From NCBI GenBank assembly GCA_963580285.1, contig OY757010.1, forward strand, positions 221,483,234 to 221,547,233: a stretch of 64,000 bases of DNA. The letters run 5' to 3'. This document shows, piece after piece, positions 11,701-23,426 of this stretch. Source of the stretch: Lucinisca nassula. Its lineage: Eukaryota; Mollusca; Bivalvia; Lucinida; Lucinidae. A program made the translations under genes and the position numbers. Numbering within the stretch: position 1 is the stretch's first letter; every line of letters starts with the position of its first letter. The notes under the pieces were generated by a model, which was given only the letters and a program-made list of their open reading frames with translations, was not told the DNA's origin and did not search any database.

Positions 11701-11985
11701 TCTCCTCCACAGTTTTCCAGAAAAGAGGACGTAGTATTAACACGACTGCGCATCGGCCATACTAGAGTTACTCATTCTTATATTTTTAATGGTGATGATC
11801 AGCCTTCTTGTGTAGGTTGTGATCAGCCATTCACTGTGAAACATATCTTAATTGACTGTGTTGACTTTTCACCCTCACGTATTTTATATTTCAAAGCTGA
11901 CACTTTGCAACAACTGTTTCGAGATGTACCTGTTGATAACATTATTTTATTCTTAAAAGAAATTGGTCTTTTTCATAAGATTTAA
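8725..11985 (+). pseudogene. I-LINE copy 4 ORF2, truncated, one in-frame stop
   Basis: The C-terminal part of the endonuclease, the whole reverse transcriptase (YVDD kept), RNase H and the finger. A TAA replaces the Thr codon of GSILSTT at 10237-10239. The frame then continues unchanged. A 3-bp deletion removes one His (EKHEIS in place of EKHHEIS), and the Gly after the first RNase H Asp is Cys (YTDCS). It is non-functional. Confidence 0.87.
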
Positions 11986-12136
11986 CTGTTTCAGATTTTT
12001 ATACATTATCATTCTGACTTGTTACTTTTAATATCGTCATAATTATTAATGCCATTTAACCATTAACCGACTGACGCTTATGACCCACCAAGAGGGTTGA
12101 CGCGTCGTTAAACACGAAATCATCATCATCATCATA
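8725..12136 (+). mobile_element. I-LINE copy 4, 5'-truncated
   Basis: It starts inside the endonuclease coding region (at LWGCKD), directly after the copy 3 ATC tail, and ends with stem-loop and ATC tail at about 12135. The sequence beyond it is the U1-LINE 3' UTR in + orientation, which is therefore the flank of the copy 1-4 block. Confidence 0.88.
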
Positions 12137-12390
12137 GTGTGCAAATAAGGTTCATTTCATCAATGTCAAATCTATCGTTTTCAAGTTTTCCTTCCTAGAT
12201 ATTCAATTAAACAATTCTGTCTAGACTTTTGCAATATTCTCTCCAATTTTTTATTTTCTATATCTCGATTTTTAACGTTTTTTTCTCGATCTTTTGTTAA
12301 GTTTCATATTGATATTTTAAAGGTGTCGGCCGCGTGGGCTCCTTACACCCCACCGGTTTTTATTGTAAATAGGAAATATTAATAAATTTA
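12137..12390 (+). mobile_element. U1-LINE 3' UTR fragment, inverted relative to the array
   Basis: The segment matches, on the opposite strand, the 3' terminal 250 bp of the U1-LINEs in region C. It includes the GC-rich terminal hairpin (cgtgggctccttacacccca) and the end ataaatttatgaaaac plus an A-run. It is bordered on the left by I-LINE copy 4. No U1 sequence follows the A-run. Confidence 0.8.
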
Positions 12391-12500
12391 TGAAAACAAA
12401 AAAAAGGTTCCCGTTTTTTCTGTTCCCAGGTATCTGGGCTTGTGAAGACAAAGTCCGCCTTCATTTATATCATATTTTGATATATTTATCTAACCTTAGC
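12391..12500 (+). mobile_element. U1-LINE 5' end joined directly to a U1-LINE 3' end
   Basis: After the A-run at about 12398-12405 comes ggttcccg, then a segment matching the 5' terminus of the region C elements (ttcccaggtatctgggc and gtgaagacaaagtc), then AT-rich sequence up to tctaacctta. Two U1-LINEs thus sit head to tail with no U1 gene between them. I-LINE copy 5 is inserted in this 5' UTR. Confidence 0.7.
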
Positions 12501-13049
12501 CCCCAGGTATTAGACTTCCTGCCTTGCCGTGGCCCTGGGGGCTCAATTCCCACTGGGCACATTGCCGCTGTGGTCTTTGTGCCCACTGGGAAGAGCTAAA
12601 GGAAGTACCACCCGTTTGCCGTGGGTGGCGTCCTGTAAGCCGGAAGAAGGGATCCTGGAGGTTGAGGGTTACCTGAGGTGGCGGTGCTTCAGGTACCCAA
12701 CACGCCTCTTTGGCCTGGCTTTTCGGTGTAGACGGGTGGCCGTGCGGTCCGGCACGGTAAATCGGCTGGTCGCGCCGAGCCCTAGAGATACCGCTTTGCT
12801 TTCTCTTCAACTCTTTTTGTATCTTTCCTGATACCAACCATATGCCCATTTACCTTACCCTTTTCTGTCTTTTTATCTCTAGAAGGCGGTGGCTAAACGG
12901 ATCAATCGTGTAGGCATTTTGTTTATGCGAGTATATCTCACGTGTATCTCTAACACCTGCGAGTTGGATAACCACTCCATTATGGTGTTCCCTTGTAGGG
13001 CTCCACGGAGGGCGGAGAGCACTTGGGACGAAACTAGAATTTTTTCCTT

Positions 13050-13223
13050 ATGCCTCATGGAAAAAAACATAACCGCAACGCAGCTAACCATAAAAAAGAC
13101 GAGGATTCATCCGAAACGGATGAACCCAGTCAGAAGTCAAGTCCCTGTCAGATTTCTATGATCAAGAACAGGGTGTCCCACAGGGTAGTATTCTTTCAAC
13201 TACGCTATTTAACATCAAAATGA
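13050..13223 (+). pseudogene. I-LINE copy 5 ORF1 remnant fused out of frame to RT sequence
   Basis: Starting at the ORF1 ATG, about 31 codons of the Lys/Ser-rich N-terminus are followed by out-of-frame codons from the reverse transcriptase region, ending at TGA. All zinc knuckles are lost. The coding value of this 57-residue frame is nil as far as I can see. Confidence 0.7.
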
Positions 13224-14650
13224 ACAATATTGTACAATGTTTGGACGACAAAACTGATTGTTCATTGTATGTTGATGATTTTTGTATATGTTACCGTTCA
13301 AAAAATATGAAAACAATTGAACGAAAGTTACAACAAAATTTAAAAAGAATAGAAGAATGGACTGATAAAAATGGTTTCAAGTTCTCCAAGTCGAAAACGC
13401 AGTGTGTTCATTTTTGTAAACTACGGAAGAAACACGAACATCCTTCCCTGTTTTTATACGGATCACAAATTCCTGTTGTTGAAGAAGCCAAATTTCTTGG
13501 GGTCATATTTGATCAAAAGTTATCTTTTATTCCACATATTAAATATCTAAAAGCGAAATGCTTAAAAGCTTTGAATCTTTTGAAAGTTTTAGCTCATACA
13601 AGTTGGGGAGCAGATCGGTATACTTTATTACATCTTTACCGGTCTTTAATAAGATCTAAATTAGATTATGGGTCTGTTGTTTATGGTTCTGCCAGAAAGT
13701 CCTATTTAAAATCCTTGGATACTATCCATCACCAAGGCCTTCGTCTGGCTATGGGAGCCTTCCGTACTTCTCCCGTATTAAGCCTTTATGTAGAAGCAGG
13801 TGAACCATCTTTAACCTCGCGCAGAGAGAAACTTTCTCTTCAGTATGCTATCAGACTTGCTGCAAATCCATCTAACCCGGCATCCAAAATTTCATTTCCA
13901 CCTCAATTTGTAGATAAGTATGAAACAAAACCCACAGCAATCAAACCTTTTGGATTACGTATTTTACCACTGCTGGAAAATTCAGGTATCGACCTTAAAA
14001 ATATTCAAAAACATGAAACCGCCGAAGTTCCATCTTGGTGTATTAAACAACCTTCTATTCTGTTCGACTTACATGATGGAAAAAAATCCGAATCAAATCC
14101 AATACTTCTCAAACAAAACTTTCAGGTACTGCAGTCACGTTACAATGATTACCAGCAAGTCTATACTGATGGTTCCAAAGAAGGAGATAAAGTTGGTTGT
14201 GCGTATGTTTCTAAAGATACGCACAAAACCATGCGCCTTCCAGATGGTTCATCTATTTTTACAGCTGAAGCCAAAGCAATAGACCTAGCTTTAGATTTTA
14301 TCAGTTCTTCAACAATTCAAAAAGCAATTATATTTTCTGATTCACTTTCTGTGCTTAAGGCTTTAGACCATTCATCATCTAAAAATCCTCAAATTCAAAA
14401 GTTGATCGAAAAACATCATGAAATTTCTAAAACACACCAAATCTTGTTTTGTTGGCTTCCGAGCCATATTGGCATTGTCGGCAATGAATATGCTGACAAG
14501 AAAGCAAAGGAATCGCTCAATCTTGATCCATCTGTTTTTAAAATTACTTTTAATAATTTTAAACCATTTATCAACCGATACATCTTGTCGGAATGGCAAG
14601 GCGAATGGGACCGTGCAATAAATAACAAACTCTATGCCATTAAACCTGTC
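13146..14650 (+). pseudogene. I-LINE copy 5 ORF2 fragment, interrupted by copy 6
   Basis: An open fragment from the reverse transcriptase (just before VPQGSILS), through YVDD, to RNase H, cut after NNKLYAIKPV by the insertion of copy 6. The reading frame runs by chance into the copy 6 5' UTR and stops at about 14749. Confidence 0.85.
14637..14650 (+). repeat. Target-site duplication left of I-LINE copy 6
   Basis: The 14 bp ccattaaacctgtc occur here and again at 20465-20478 on the other side of copy 6. Joining the outer parts restores an uninterrupted copy 5. Confidence 0.9.
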
Positions 14651-15199
14651 CCCCAGGTATTAGACTTCCTGCCTTGCCGTGGCCCTGGGGGCTCAATTCC
14701 CACTGGGCACGTTGCTGCTGTGGTCAATGTGCCCACTGGGAAGAGCTAAAGGAAGTACCACCCGTTTGCCGTGGGTGGCGTCCTGTAAACCGGAAGAAGG
14801 GATCCTGGAGGTTGAGGGTTACCTGAGGTGGCGGTGCTTCAGGTGCCCAACACGCCTCTTTGGCCTGGCTTTTCGGTGTAGACGGGTGGCCGTGCGGTCC
14901 GGCACGGTCAATCGGCTGGTCACGCCGAGCCCTAGAGATACCGCTTTGCTTTCTCTTCAACTCTTTTTGTATCTTTCCTGATACCAACCATATGCCCATT
15001 TACCTTACCATTTTCTGTCTTTTTATCTCTAGAAGGCGGTGGCTTAACGGATCAATCGTGTAGGCATTTTGTTTATACGAGTATATCTCACGTGTATCTC
15101 TAACATCTGCGAGTTGGATAACCACTCCAGTATGGTGTTCCCTTGTAGGGCTCCACGGAGGGCGGAGAGCACTTGGGACGAAACTAGAATTTTTTTCTT

Positions 15200-16595
15200 A
15201 TGGCTCCTGGAAAAAAACATAACCGCAAATCACCTAACCGCAAATCACCTAACCACAACGCACCTAAACGTAAAAAACAAGAAGATTCATCCGAATCGGA
15301 TGAACACAGTCAACAATCCAGTCAGCAGTCAAGTCAACAATCTAGTCAGCAGTCTGCTGAACCAAATTTTGACAATGTTCCGCGTTTCTTGGTCGTTACG
15401 TCACTTGACGATACACGAACTGTATCTAGCCTTTCCCCCTTCGTCATCGAGAAAAGTATTCTCTCCATTGCCGGACACCCTAAGAGTATAAAACAACTCA
15501 AATCGGGTGATCTTCTCTTGGAAGTCGAGAAAAAACAGCAAGTGGTAAGCCTGCTAAACACCAACAAACTCTTTGATCTAAAAGTTAAAGTCGCTTTACA
15601 TAACACGCTCAATTCATCTAAGGGAGTGATTCGCAGTCCAGAACTGCGTCCTTGCTCAGATGAAGAGATAGTCGATAACCTTAAGGATCAGGGAGTTGTT
15701 GGTGTTCGTAACATTCAAGTTCGTAGAAATGGTGTACTAAAACCAACAGCAACTTATGTGTTGACTTTTAATACACCAATTCTACCCAAGAAAATCAAAG
15801 TAGCATATCTTTCCATTAACGTAGAGGTATACATCCCAAACCCTCTTAGATGTTACTCTTGTCAGGCTTTTGGCCATCACGAAAGCAGATGTCAGAGAAA
15901 AAAACTCTGTCCTAATTGTGGTGAAGAAAAGCATGCTGATAATCACCTCAACTGCAAAAATGAACCCAAATGCGTAAATTGTGATGGCAAACATGCTGTT
16001 TTCTCCCGAGACTGTCCGGCGTGGAAAAAAGAAAAAGAAATACTTACCGTCAAATACCAAAGGGGGATAACATTCCCAGAAGCGCGGAAGATTGTCGAAG
16101 AGCGATACATAACACCAACCACCAGTTTCGCCAGCATCACAAAGGGTGCTGGTGTAAAATGTACCAGCTCCGCAACACAGACTGCTGAATCATACATTGC
16201 TGAACTGAAAAAGTCTGGTGCATGGAGTAAATCCACTCCAGCACCACAAAGTTCAACCAATTTATCAAAAGGCGCAATCCAGGTTGCTTCGGATCGGTCG
16301 ACAGCGACCGTACCGAAGCCAGCGCCGAATGTAAAAGAGAAACCCGACCCAGGTCGAACTAATAAGGGGTCGCAAGATCCGATAAAAAAAACATCAATTG
16401 TCTCAAAGACAAACAGACAGACAACGTAAAATGGAAAGAGACAATATAAAATTTCAGAACAGATTCGGATCTTTGAGTGACAGTGATATGGAGTTGACTG
16501 AAACTCCATCATCACCAAGTGGCAATAACAGATCGAGGTCTGCCACACCACGAGCTGGTGGTAGCAGATCTATATCACCAATTGCACCTCCATAA
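15200..16595 (+). pseudogene. I-LINE copy 6 ORF1 with a frameshift
   Basis: It matches ORF1 of copy 1 and keeps all three zinc knuckles (CYSC, CPNC and CVNC type). The N-terminus has an extra short repeat (RKSPN twice). An added A in an A-run at about 16384-16391 shifts the frame, so the first frame stops at 16429; the remainder (from 16398) continues in the next frame to 16595. The nucleic-acid-binding part remains encoded and only the C-terminal tail changes. Confidence 0.85.
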
Positions 16596-16627
16596 TAGTT
16601 TCTAGTCTTTAAATATCTCTCCTTAAA

Positions 16628-19600
16628 ATGGATTTAAAACACAAAATAATACAATGGAATTGTCGAGGTCTTAAATCAAATTATAATGAACTCTTATTAC
16701 TTATTTCGCTACTAACCCCATCGGTGTTTTGTTTGCAAGAAACTTTTTTAAAAACTGATGACAACATAGATGTCAGGGGTTTCAATACATACAACTATAT
16801 CTATTCTGATGGTAACAAACCATCTGGTGGCAGCTCAATTTTTGTTAAATCATGTTTACCACAAAGAGAGATCAAATTAAAAACCGACCTTCAAGCTGTA
16901 GCAGTATCGGTTTCTCTGGATAAAGAAACTACAGTTTGCTCTCTATATATCCCACCCTCATTTTCTTTAAAGCCCGAACATCTTGACTCATTGCTGAGTC
17001 AACTTCCATCGCCATATCTTTTAGTTGGCGACTTCAATGGTCACAATATTCTATGGGGCTGTAAAGATGTCAATAACAGAGGAGCACTTGTCGAAGATTT
17101 TATTGCAAAGAACGATCTTTGCTTGATGAATGATAAATCTTATACTTACCTTCACCCTGCGACAGGTCATTTGTCTTCTTTAGATCTCTCTTTGTGTCAC
17201 CCATCTCTCTTCTTGGACTATGACTGGTCTGTTCATGATGATCAGTGCGGAAGTGATCACTTTCCTGTTATAATAGAGAGCGTAAACGAACCAGATGAAG
17301 ACTGTAACCATAAATGGAAAATGAATAAAGCCGACTGGGAATTATTCCATAATTTATGTGAAGAAGAGTTATCAGTTGATCACTTAAATGAATCATCTGA
17401 CATTGTTTCTGATTTCACAGATACACTTATTAACATATCAGAACAATGCATTCCAAAGACCTCCACAAATACTAAGAAAAGCAAGCCTTGGTTTAATAAT
17501 GACTGTAAAGAAGCTATTAAAAAGCGTAAACAGGCTCTAAATAAGTTCTGCAAAAATCCCACTTCAGAAAAGCTCAACGACGTAAAAGTTTTTAGAGCTA
17601 AAGCTCGGCGAACAATCCGAGCTTCCAAACGAAAGTCATGGAGAGAATATGTCTCCAAATTGAACTATAAAACCCCCATTAAAAAGGTTTGGGATATGGT
17701 ACGAAAAATTTCAGGAAAAACAAAGTCTTCTAGTTTTACACATTTAAATACTGAATTTGACACAATAGCTTCAACAAAAAAAGACATTTCAGATACTCTT
17801 GGGCACACATTCTTGAGAAATTCATCATCGCGTAATTATTCTGACACTTTTAGAAATTTCAAAAAGGACCAAGAGAAAAGAAATCTAAACTTTAAATCAC
17901 TTAATCACGAAGAATACAACAAACCTTTTAACTTACCCGAACTCGTTGAAGCCATTGAAAAATCACATGATACGGCAACCGGCCCCGATGAAATTCATTA
18001 TCAGATGCTTAAGCATCTGCCAAAAAGTTCTCTTACAACCCTTTTAGATATCTTTAATAATATTTGGGAAACGGGGGTCTGTCCTGAGAGCTGGCGTGTA
18101 GCTACAGTTGTACCAATTCCGAAACCAGGGAAAGATCATGCAGAACCTACAAATTATCGTCCGATAGCTTTGACAAGTTGTTTGTGTAAAACATTGGAGA
18201 GAATGATAAACAAGAGATTAGTCTGGTACTTAGAGTCCAACAACCTCATTTCAGAATATCAATCGGGCTTTCGTTCGGAACGTAGTACCAATGACAATTT
18301 AATAAGACTAGAAACATTTATACGAGATGCTTTTATTAACAAAGAACACGTAGTAGCTGTCTTTTTCGACTTGGAGAAAGCATATGATACAACATGGCGA
18401 TATGGAATATTGAAAGATCTACATAACATTGGCTTAAGAGGAAAACTTCCCAGTTTTATTGAAAGCTTTTTAGGGGAGCGCATGTTTCAGGTGCGTGTGG
18501 GGTCTACCGTGTCAGATTTCTATGATCAAGAACAGGGTGTCCCACAGGGTAGTATTCTTTCAACTACGCTATTTAACATCAAAATAAACAATATTGTACA
18601 ATGTTTGGACGACAAAACTGATTGTTCATTGTATGTTGATGATTTTTGTATATGTTACCGTTCAAAAAATATGAAAACAATTGAACGAAAGTTACAACAA
18701 AATTTAAAAAGAATAGAAGAATGGACTGATAAAAATGGTTTCAAGTTCTCCAAGTCGAAAACGCAGTGTGTTCATTTTTGTTAACTACGGAAGAAACACG
18801 AACATCCTTCCCTGTTTTTATACGGATCACAAATTCCTGTTGTTGAAGAAGCCAAATTTCTTGGGGTCATATTTGATCAAAAGTTATCTTTTATTCCCCA
18901 TATTAAATATCTTAAAGCGAAATGCTTAAAAGCTTTGAATCTTTTGAAAGTTTTAGCTCATACAAGTTGGGGAGCAGATCGGTATACTTTATTACATCTT
19001 TACCGGTCTTTAATAAGATCTAAATTAGATTATGGGTCTGTTGTTTATGGTTCTGCCAGAAAGTCCTATTTAAAATCCTTGGATACTATCCATCACCAAG
19101 GCCTTCGTATGGCCATGGGAGCCTTCCGTACTTCTCCCGTATTAAGCCTTTATGTAGAAGCAGGTGAACCATCTTTAACCTCGCGCAGAGAGAAACTTTC
19201 TCTTCAGTATGCTATCAGACTTGCTGCAAATCCATCTAACCCGGCATCCAAAATTTCATTTCGACCTCAATTTGTAGATAAGTATGAAACAAAACCCACA
19301 GCAATCAAACCTTTTGGATTACGTATTTTACCACTGCTGGAAAATTCAGGTATCGACCTTAAAAATATTCAAAAACATGAAACCGCCGAAGTTCCATCTT
19401 GGTGTATTAAACAACCTTCTATTCTGTTCGACTTACATGATGGAAAAAAAATCCGAATCAAATCCAATACTTCTCAAACAAAACTTTCAGGTACTGCAGT
19501 CACGTTACAATGATTACCAGCAAGTCTATACTGATGGTTCCAAAGAAGGAGATAAAGTTGGTTGTGCGTATGTTTCTAAAGATACGCACAAAACCATGCG

Positions 19601-20315
19601 CCTTCCAGATGGTTCATCTATTTTTACAGCTGAAGCCAAAGCAATAGACCTAGCTTTAGATTTTATCAGTTCTTCAATAATTCAAAAAGCAATTATATTT
19701 TCTGATTCACTTTCTGTGCTTAAGGCATTAAACCATTCATCATCTAAAAATCCTCAAATTCAAAAATTGATCGAAAAACATCATGAAATTTCTAAAACAC
19801 ACAAAATCTTGTTTTGTTGGCTTCCGAGCCATATTGGCATTGTCGGCAATGAATATGCTGACAAGAAAGCAAAGGAATCGCTCAATCTTGATCCATCTGT
19901 TTTTAAAATTCCCTTTAATAATTTTAAACCATTTATCAACAGATACATCTTGTCGGAATGGCAAGGCGAATGGGACCGTGCAATAAATAACAAACTCTAT
20001 GCCATTAAACCTGTCGTTAGTACAAAATGCTCTCCTCCACAGTTTTCCAGAAAAGAGGACGTAGTATTAACACGACTGCGCATCGGCCATACTAGAGTTA
20101 CTCATTCTTATATTTTTAATGGTGATGATCAGCCTTCTTGTGTAGGTTGTGATCAGCCATTCACTGTGAAACATATCTTAATTGACTGTGTTGACTTTTC
20201 ACCCTCACGTATTTTATATTTCAAAGCTGACACTTTGCAACAACTGTTTCGAGATGTACCTGTTGATAACATTATTTTATTCTTAAAAGAAATTGGTCTT
20301 TTTCATAAGATTTAA
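16628..20315 (+). pseudogene. I-LINE copy 6 ORF2 with nonsense and frameshift
   Basis: The order is endonuclease, reverse transcriptase (YVDD intact; NYRPI intact), RNase H, finger. An AAA Lys codon after VHFC has become TAA (stop ending at 18784). An extra A in the run after 19443 shifts the frame (8 A versus 7 A in copy 5). The rest is open to the normal stop. Endonuclease and RT could still be made as a truncated product, but RNase H is lost. Confidence 0.88.
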
Positions 20316-20464
20316 CTGTTTCAGATTTTTATACATTATCATTCTGACTTGTTACTTTTAATATCGTCATAATTATTCATGCCGTTTAACCATTAACCGA
20401 CTGACATTTATGACCCACAAAGAGGGTTGACGCGTCGTTAAACACGAAATCATCATCATCATCA

Positions 20465-20930
20465 CCATTAAACCTGTCGTTAGTACAAAATGCTCTCCTC
20501 TACAGTTTTCCAGAAAAGAGGACGTAGTATTAACACGACTGCGCATCGGCCATACTAGAGTTACTCATTCTTATATTTTTAATGGCGATGATCAACCTTC
20601 TTGTGTAGGTTGTGATCAGCCATTCACTGTGAAACATATCTTAATTGACTGTGTTGACTTTTCACCCTCACGTATTTTATATTTCAAAGCTGACACTTTG
20701 CAACAACTGTTTCGAGATGTACCTGTTGATAACATTATTTTATTCTTAAAAGAAATTGGTCTTTTTCATAAGATTTAACTGTTTCAGATTTTTATACATT
20801 ATCATTCTGACTTGTTACTTTTAATATCGTCATAATTATTCATGCCGTTTAACCATTAACCGACTGACGCTTATGACCCACCAAGAGGGTTGACGCGTCG
20901 TTAAACACGAAATCATCATCATCATCATCA
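20465..20930 (+). mobile_element. I-LINE copy 5, 3' part
   Basis: It resumes at the duplicated ccattaaacctgtc with the end of ORF2 (stop at 20776-20778, finger CVGC..H..C), then stem-loop and ATC tail. This is the right half of the element cut by copy 6. Confidence 0.88.
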
Positions 20931-21460
20931 TTTATCAATAGATACATCTTGTCGGAATGGCAAGGCGAATGGGACCGTGCAATAAATAACAAACTCCATG
21001 CCATTAAACCTGTCGTTAGTACAAAATGCTCTCCTCCACAGTTTTCCAGAAAAGAGGACGTAGTATTAACACGACTGCGCATCGGCCATACTAGAGTTAC
21101 TCATTCTTATATTTTTAATGGTGATGACCAGCCTTCTTGTGTAGGTTGTGATCAACCATTCACTGTGAAACATATCTTAATTGACTGTGTTGACTTTTCA
21201 CCCTCACGTATTTTTATATTTCAAAGCTGACACTTTGCAACAACTGTTTCGAGATGTACCTGTTGATAACATTATTTTATTCTTAAAAGAAATTGGTCTT
21301 TTTCATAAGATTTAACTGTTTCAGATTTTTATACATTATCATTCTGACTTGTTACTTTTAATATCATCATAATTATTCATGCCGTTTAACCATTAACCGA
21401 CTGACGCTTATGACCCACCAAGAGGGTTGACGCGTCGTTAAACACGAAATCATCATCATC
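20931..21460 (+). mobile_element. I-LINE copy 7, extreme 5' truncation
   Basis: It starts at tttatcaatagatac near the end of the ORF2 RNase H region, right after the copy 5 ATC tail. The ORF2 end carries an extra T (cgtatttttatatt) that shifts the frame and creates a stop at about 21230; the normal stop would be at 21312-21314. It ends with stem-loop and a short ATC tail. Confidence 0.85.
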
Positions 21461-21503
21461 TCTGGAGTGATCCAGGGATTAGAAGATACAGGCCTACTAG
21501 TTT

Positions 21504-21842
21504 TTAGGGGATATGATTTTCGGCCGAAGTATGAATGAAAGAAGTTATCAAATCAAAATTCTCTTGTATAGACCGAGCATCTGAATGACCATTAAAGTAA
21601 TTCTCCTTTGCAAATCTGAGTGCATCCTTCCTCATAGTTTCATAGTCACCTTTCTGATATGAGTACACCTTCCTCCGAGGTTTCTTTATTGGTGGGATGT
21701 GAATTTTTAAATATCCGGAGACAACATCGTGGTCACTTAGTTTATATGGGGAATGAATGTCTTCGAATTGTCCTGGCAAAGTCGTAAGGATCAGATCCAA
21801 TGTGTTCTTATCACGAGTGGGGAAGTTACGTACATCAACCAT
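21504..21842 (-). pseudogene. Endonuclease fragment of a third LINE
   Basis: The - strand frame encodes a stretch typical of the end of a LINE APE endonuclease: NTLDLILT, then KLSDHDVV (catalytic SDH motif), a basic segment and a downstream linker ending ENHIP. It differs from both LINE families in the window. The family cannot be named (CR1/Jockey-like style). No start, RT or tail is visible nearby. Confidence 0.6.
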
Positions 21843-21990
21843 AGCGTAGTTTATATTTTACTTTTGGTCCTTTGAGATCAGCGTGAATATTCTGAGAAAT
21901 CAGAAATAAATTATTGGTTTAGACTCATATTCTAGACAGGTTTTTAATTATTTGGACCCCATTTTGATTTATATCAGTCTTTGAATCGAC
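21843..21990. other. Unassigned boundary sequence
   Basis: AT-rich sequence between the endonuclease fragment and the first base recognisably belonging to U1-LINE copy 0. I see no gene or repeat in it. Confidence 0.4.
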
Positions 21991-22411
21991 TACCAGCCCT
22001 AGGCATAATACAAAACACAGGTAAAACGAATAGTTGATACAAAATGTGAGCGAATTTATGTACATGTAGTGAGATGTTTTTACAAACTATGAAAATATAT
22101 ATGTATAAATGTAGGTGTTGAAAAAAAGCAATAAATCTAGAGCAAAAAAAGACTGTTTCCGGGGTAAGTATGTCCGGTAAGAAAAAAATGAACGAGGTCT
22201 TTTTCAAGTGTTTGCTGTCAGGTAAGTATTGATGTCTGAATGAAGATATGAAAAAAGGTAAGTAATTCAGGTACAGAAAGAGTGATAAAGACAGCCAATA
22301 AAATAATGTTTTACTGCCGTAGATGTTCCATAAAGCAAAATCATTGTCGGGGGCCGTCGAATCCCAGTTTGTTTCAATTTTAACAGTCCGTGATCTATAC
22401 CCAAAGTCCAT
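21974..22411 (-). pseudogene. U1-LINE copy 0 middle ORF, truncated
   Basis: An open 145-codon frame homologous to the N-terminal half of the middle ORFs in copies 1-4, with the YLPDSKHLKK repeat and the segment CKNISLHVHKFAHI. It is cut at the element's break point and the last codons are foreign. ATACTTACC occurs twice on this strand (about 22163-22171 and 22221-22229). Confidence 0.5.
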
Positions 22412-22466
22412 TTAACAGTCCGAATCGAACCGATCCACCAGCCGAAGAACCCCCGAGACTGTTGTC

Positions 22467-23426
22467 TCACGAGTTCTCCGGCGTGTAGATCGGGTTGAAC
22501 CCAAACGCCATTCTCAGAGGGTCCGGGGAAAGGGACCTTGCCCTAGCCGTCTTATTCGGCTTCAGCAGAGGCCCGTCCCCTCCGGACTCTCTTACCCTTT
22601 TCAAGCTTGCATCAGTGTTTTCTTCCATAGCAGTCTCTGATGCCTCTGACTGCGTGTGCTGATTCAGCTCAGAAACCGGTTCACCCGAGTCCACGGTCAT
22701 CTCGCCTTGGGGATTCTCTCCATCAGCAGGACCCGACGGCCCAGCCGCTGGAGAAACCGGGGACTCCGGCGCAGGAGACGGAGCAGCATCAGCAGACCCA
22801 GGCTGACCAGCAAGGACAGATGAAAATCTGCCTCTCTGCCTCACATGTCCCACCTGTCGACACTTTAAACAATAGGGCGGGCGGCCCTGCATGGTCAGCA
22901 ATATAGCCTGGCCCGACCTAAAACGGACGAGATGGGGGATTTGCTGTCTCTTCAGCTCGTCCGTTTGAAGTCGAACCTCTCTCACTCCATTGAGAGCGAC
23001 CAGTTTCTCGTGTGATGTGTGCATCATTTCTATGTTCAACACCTCTCCATAATTACCAAGGATCTCTCTGAGGATTGAGTTATCGAAGTATATGGGCAAC
23101 CAGTGCACTCTAACAGTAACGATCTGCTCAGTCATTATAACAATATAAAACTTCTTCCCTGCGATAGAAATTTCCTGGAGGGCCATGATATCATCTACAG
23201 TGTCCGCGAATTTACAAAGATTAGAATAGCCAGAATCGGCGGCACTGACCTTGAAAATTGCGTTAATTTCATCTGTGTGAACCTTCCTTTCGCTCAAAGC
23301 ATTCAACAGTTCGCCATACGACACTTGGTCCCTCTGGTTGAACGGAATCAGACGGATCGTCCTCTGGAGTCTGTCAGCATAAATGTAGTTGGACTCACAA
23401 CCATTGAAATCTACTACAGGATTCAT
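22467..23426 (-). CDS. U1-LINE copy 0 ORF1 (319 aa), knuckle damaged
   Basis: An RRM-like region (about residues 95-175: VRVHWLPIYFDN, LREILGNYGEV) is followed by a zinc knuckle and a Pro/Ala/Glu-rich acidic stretch with a basic tail (KTARARSLSPDP). The knuckle reads CLKC..GH, but the last Cys found in the other copies is lost after VRQR, and the following residues differ, suggesting a small deletion. The frame is open but the element has no ORF2. Confidence 0.75.
   Translation of the reverse strand: MNPVVDFNGCESNYIYADRLQRTIRLIPFNQRDQVSYGELLNALSERKVHTDEINAIFKVSAADSGYSNLCKFADTVDDIMALQEISIAGKKFYIVIMTEQIVTVRVHWLPIYFDNSILREILGNYGEVLNIEMMHTSHEKLVALNGVREVRLQTDELKRQQIPHLVRFRSGQAILLTMQGRPPYCLKCRQVGHVRQRGRFSSVLAGQPGSADAAPSPAPESPVSPAAGPSGPADGENPQGEMTVDSGEPVSELNQHTQSEASETAMEENTDASLKRVRESGGDGPLLKPNKTARARSLSPDPLRMAFGFNPIYTPENS

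Larger units (their letters stand above)
12501..14650 (+). mobile_element. I-LINE copy 5, 5' part (split by copy 6)
   Basis: It has the complete GC-rich 5' UTR (starting ccccaggtattag), the first about 31 codons of ORF1, then a jump at about 13143 into the reverse transcriptase region. Everything between is deleted. It stops at 14650, where copy 6 has inserted, and resumes at 20465. Confidence 0.9.
14651..20464 (+). mobile_element. I-LINE copy 6, full length, nested in copy 5
   Basis: It defines the complete element of about 5.8 kb: GC-rich 5' UTR of about 550 bp, ORF1, ORF2, 3' stem-loop and ATC tail, bounded by a 14-bp target-site duplication. The 5' UTR contains a strong inverted repeat, cccactgggcac with gtgcccactggg, at about 14698-14740. 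It is full length but its ORFs are broken. Confidence 0.93.
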
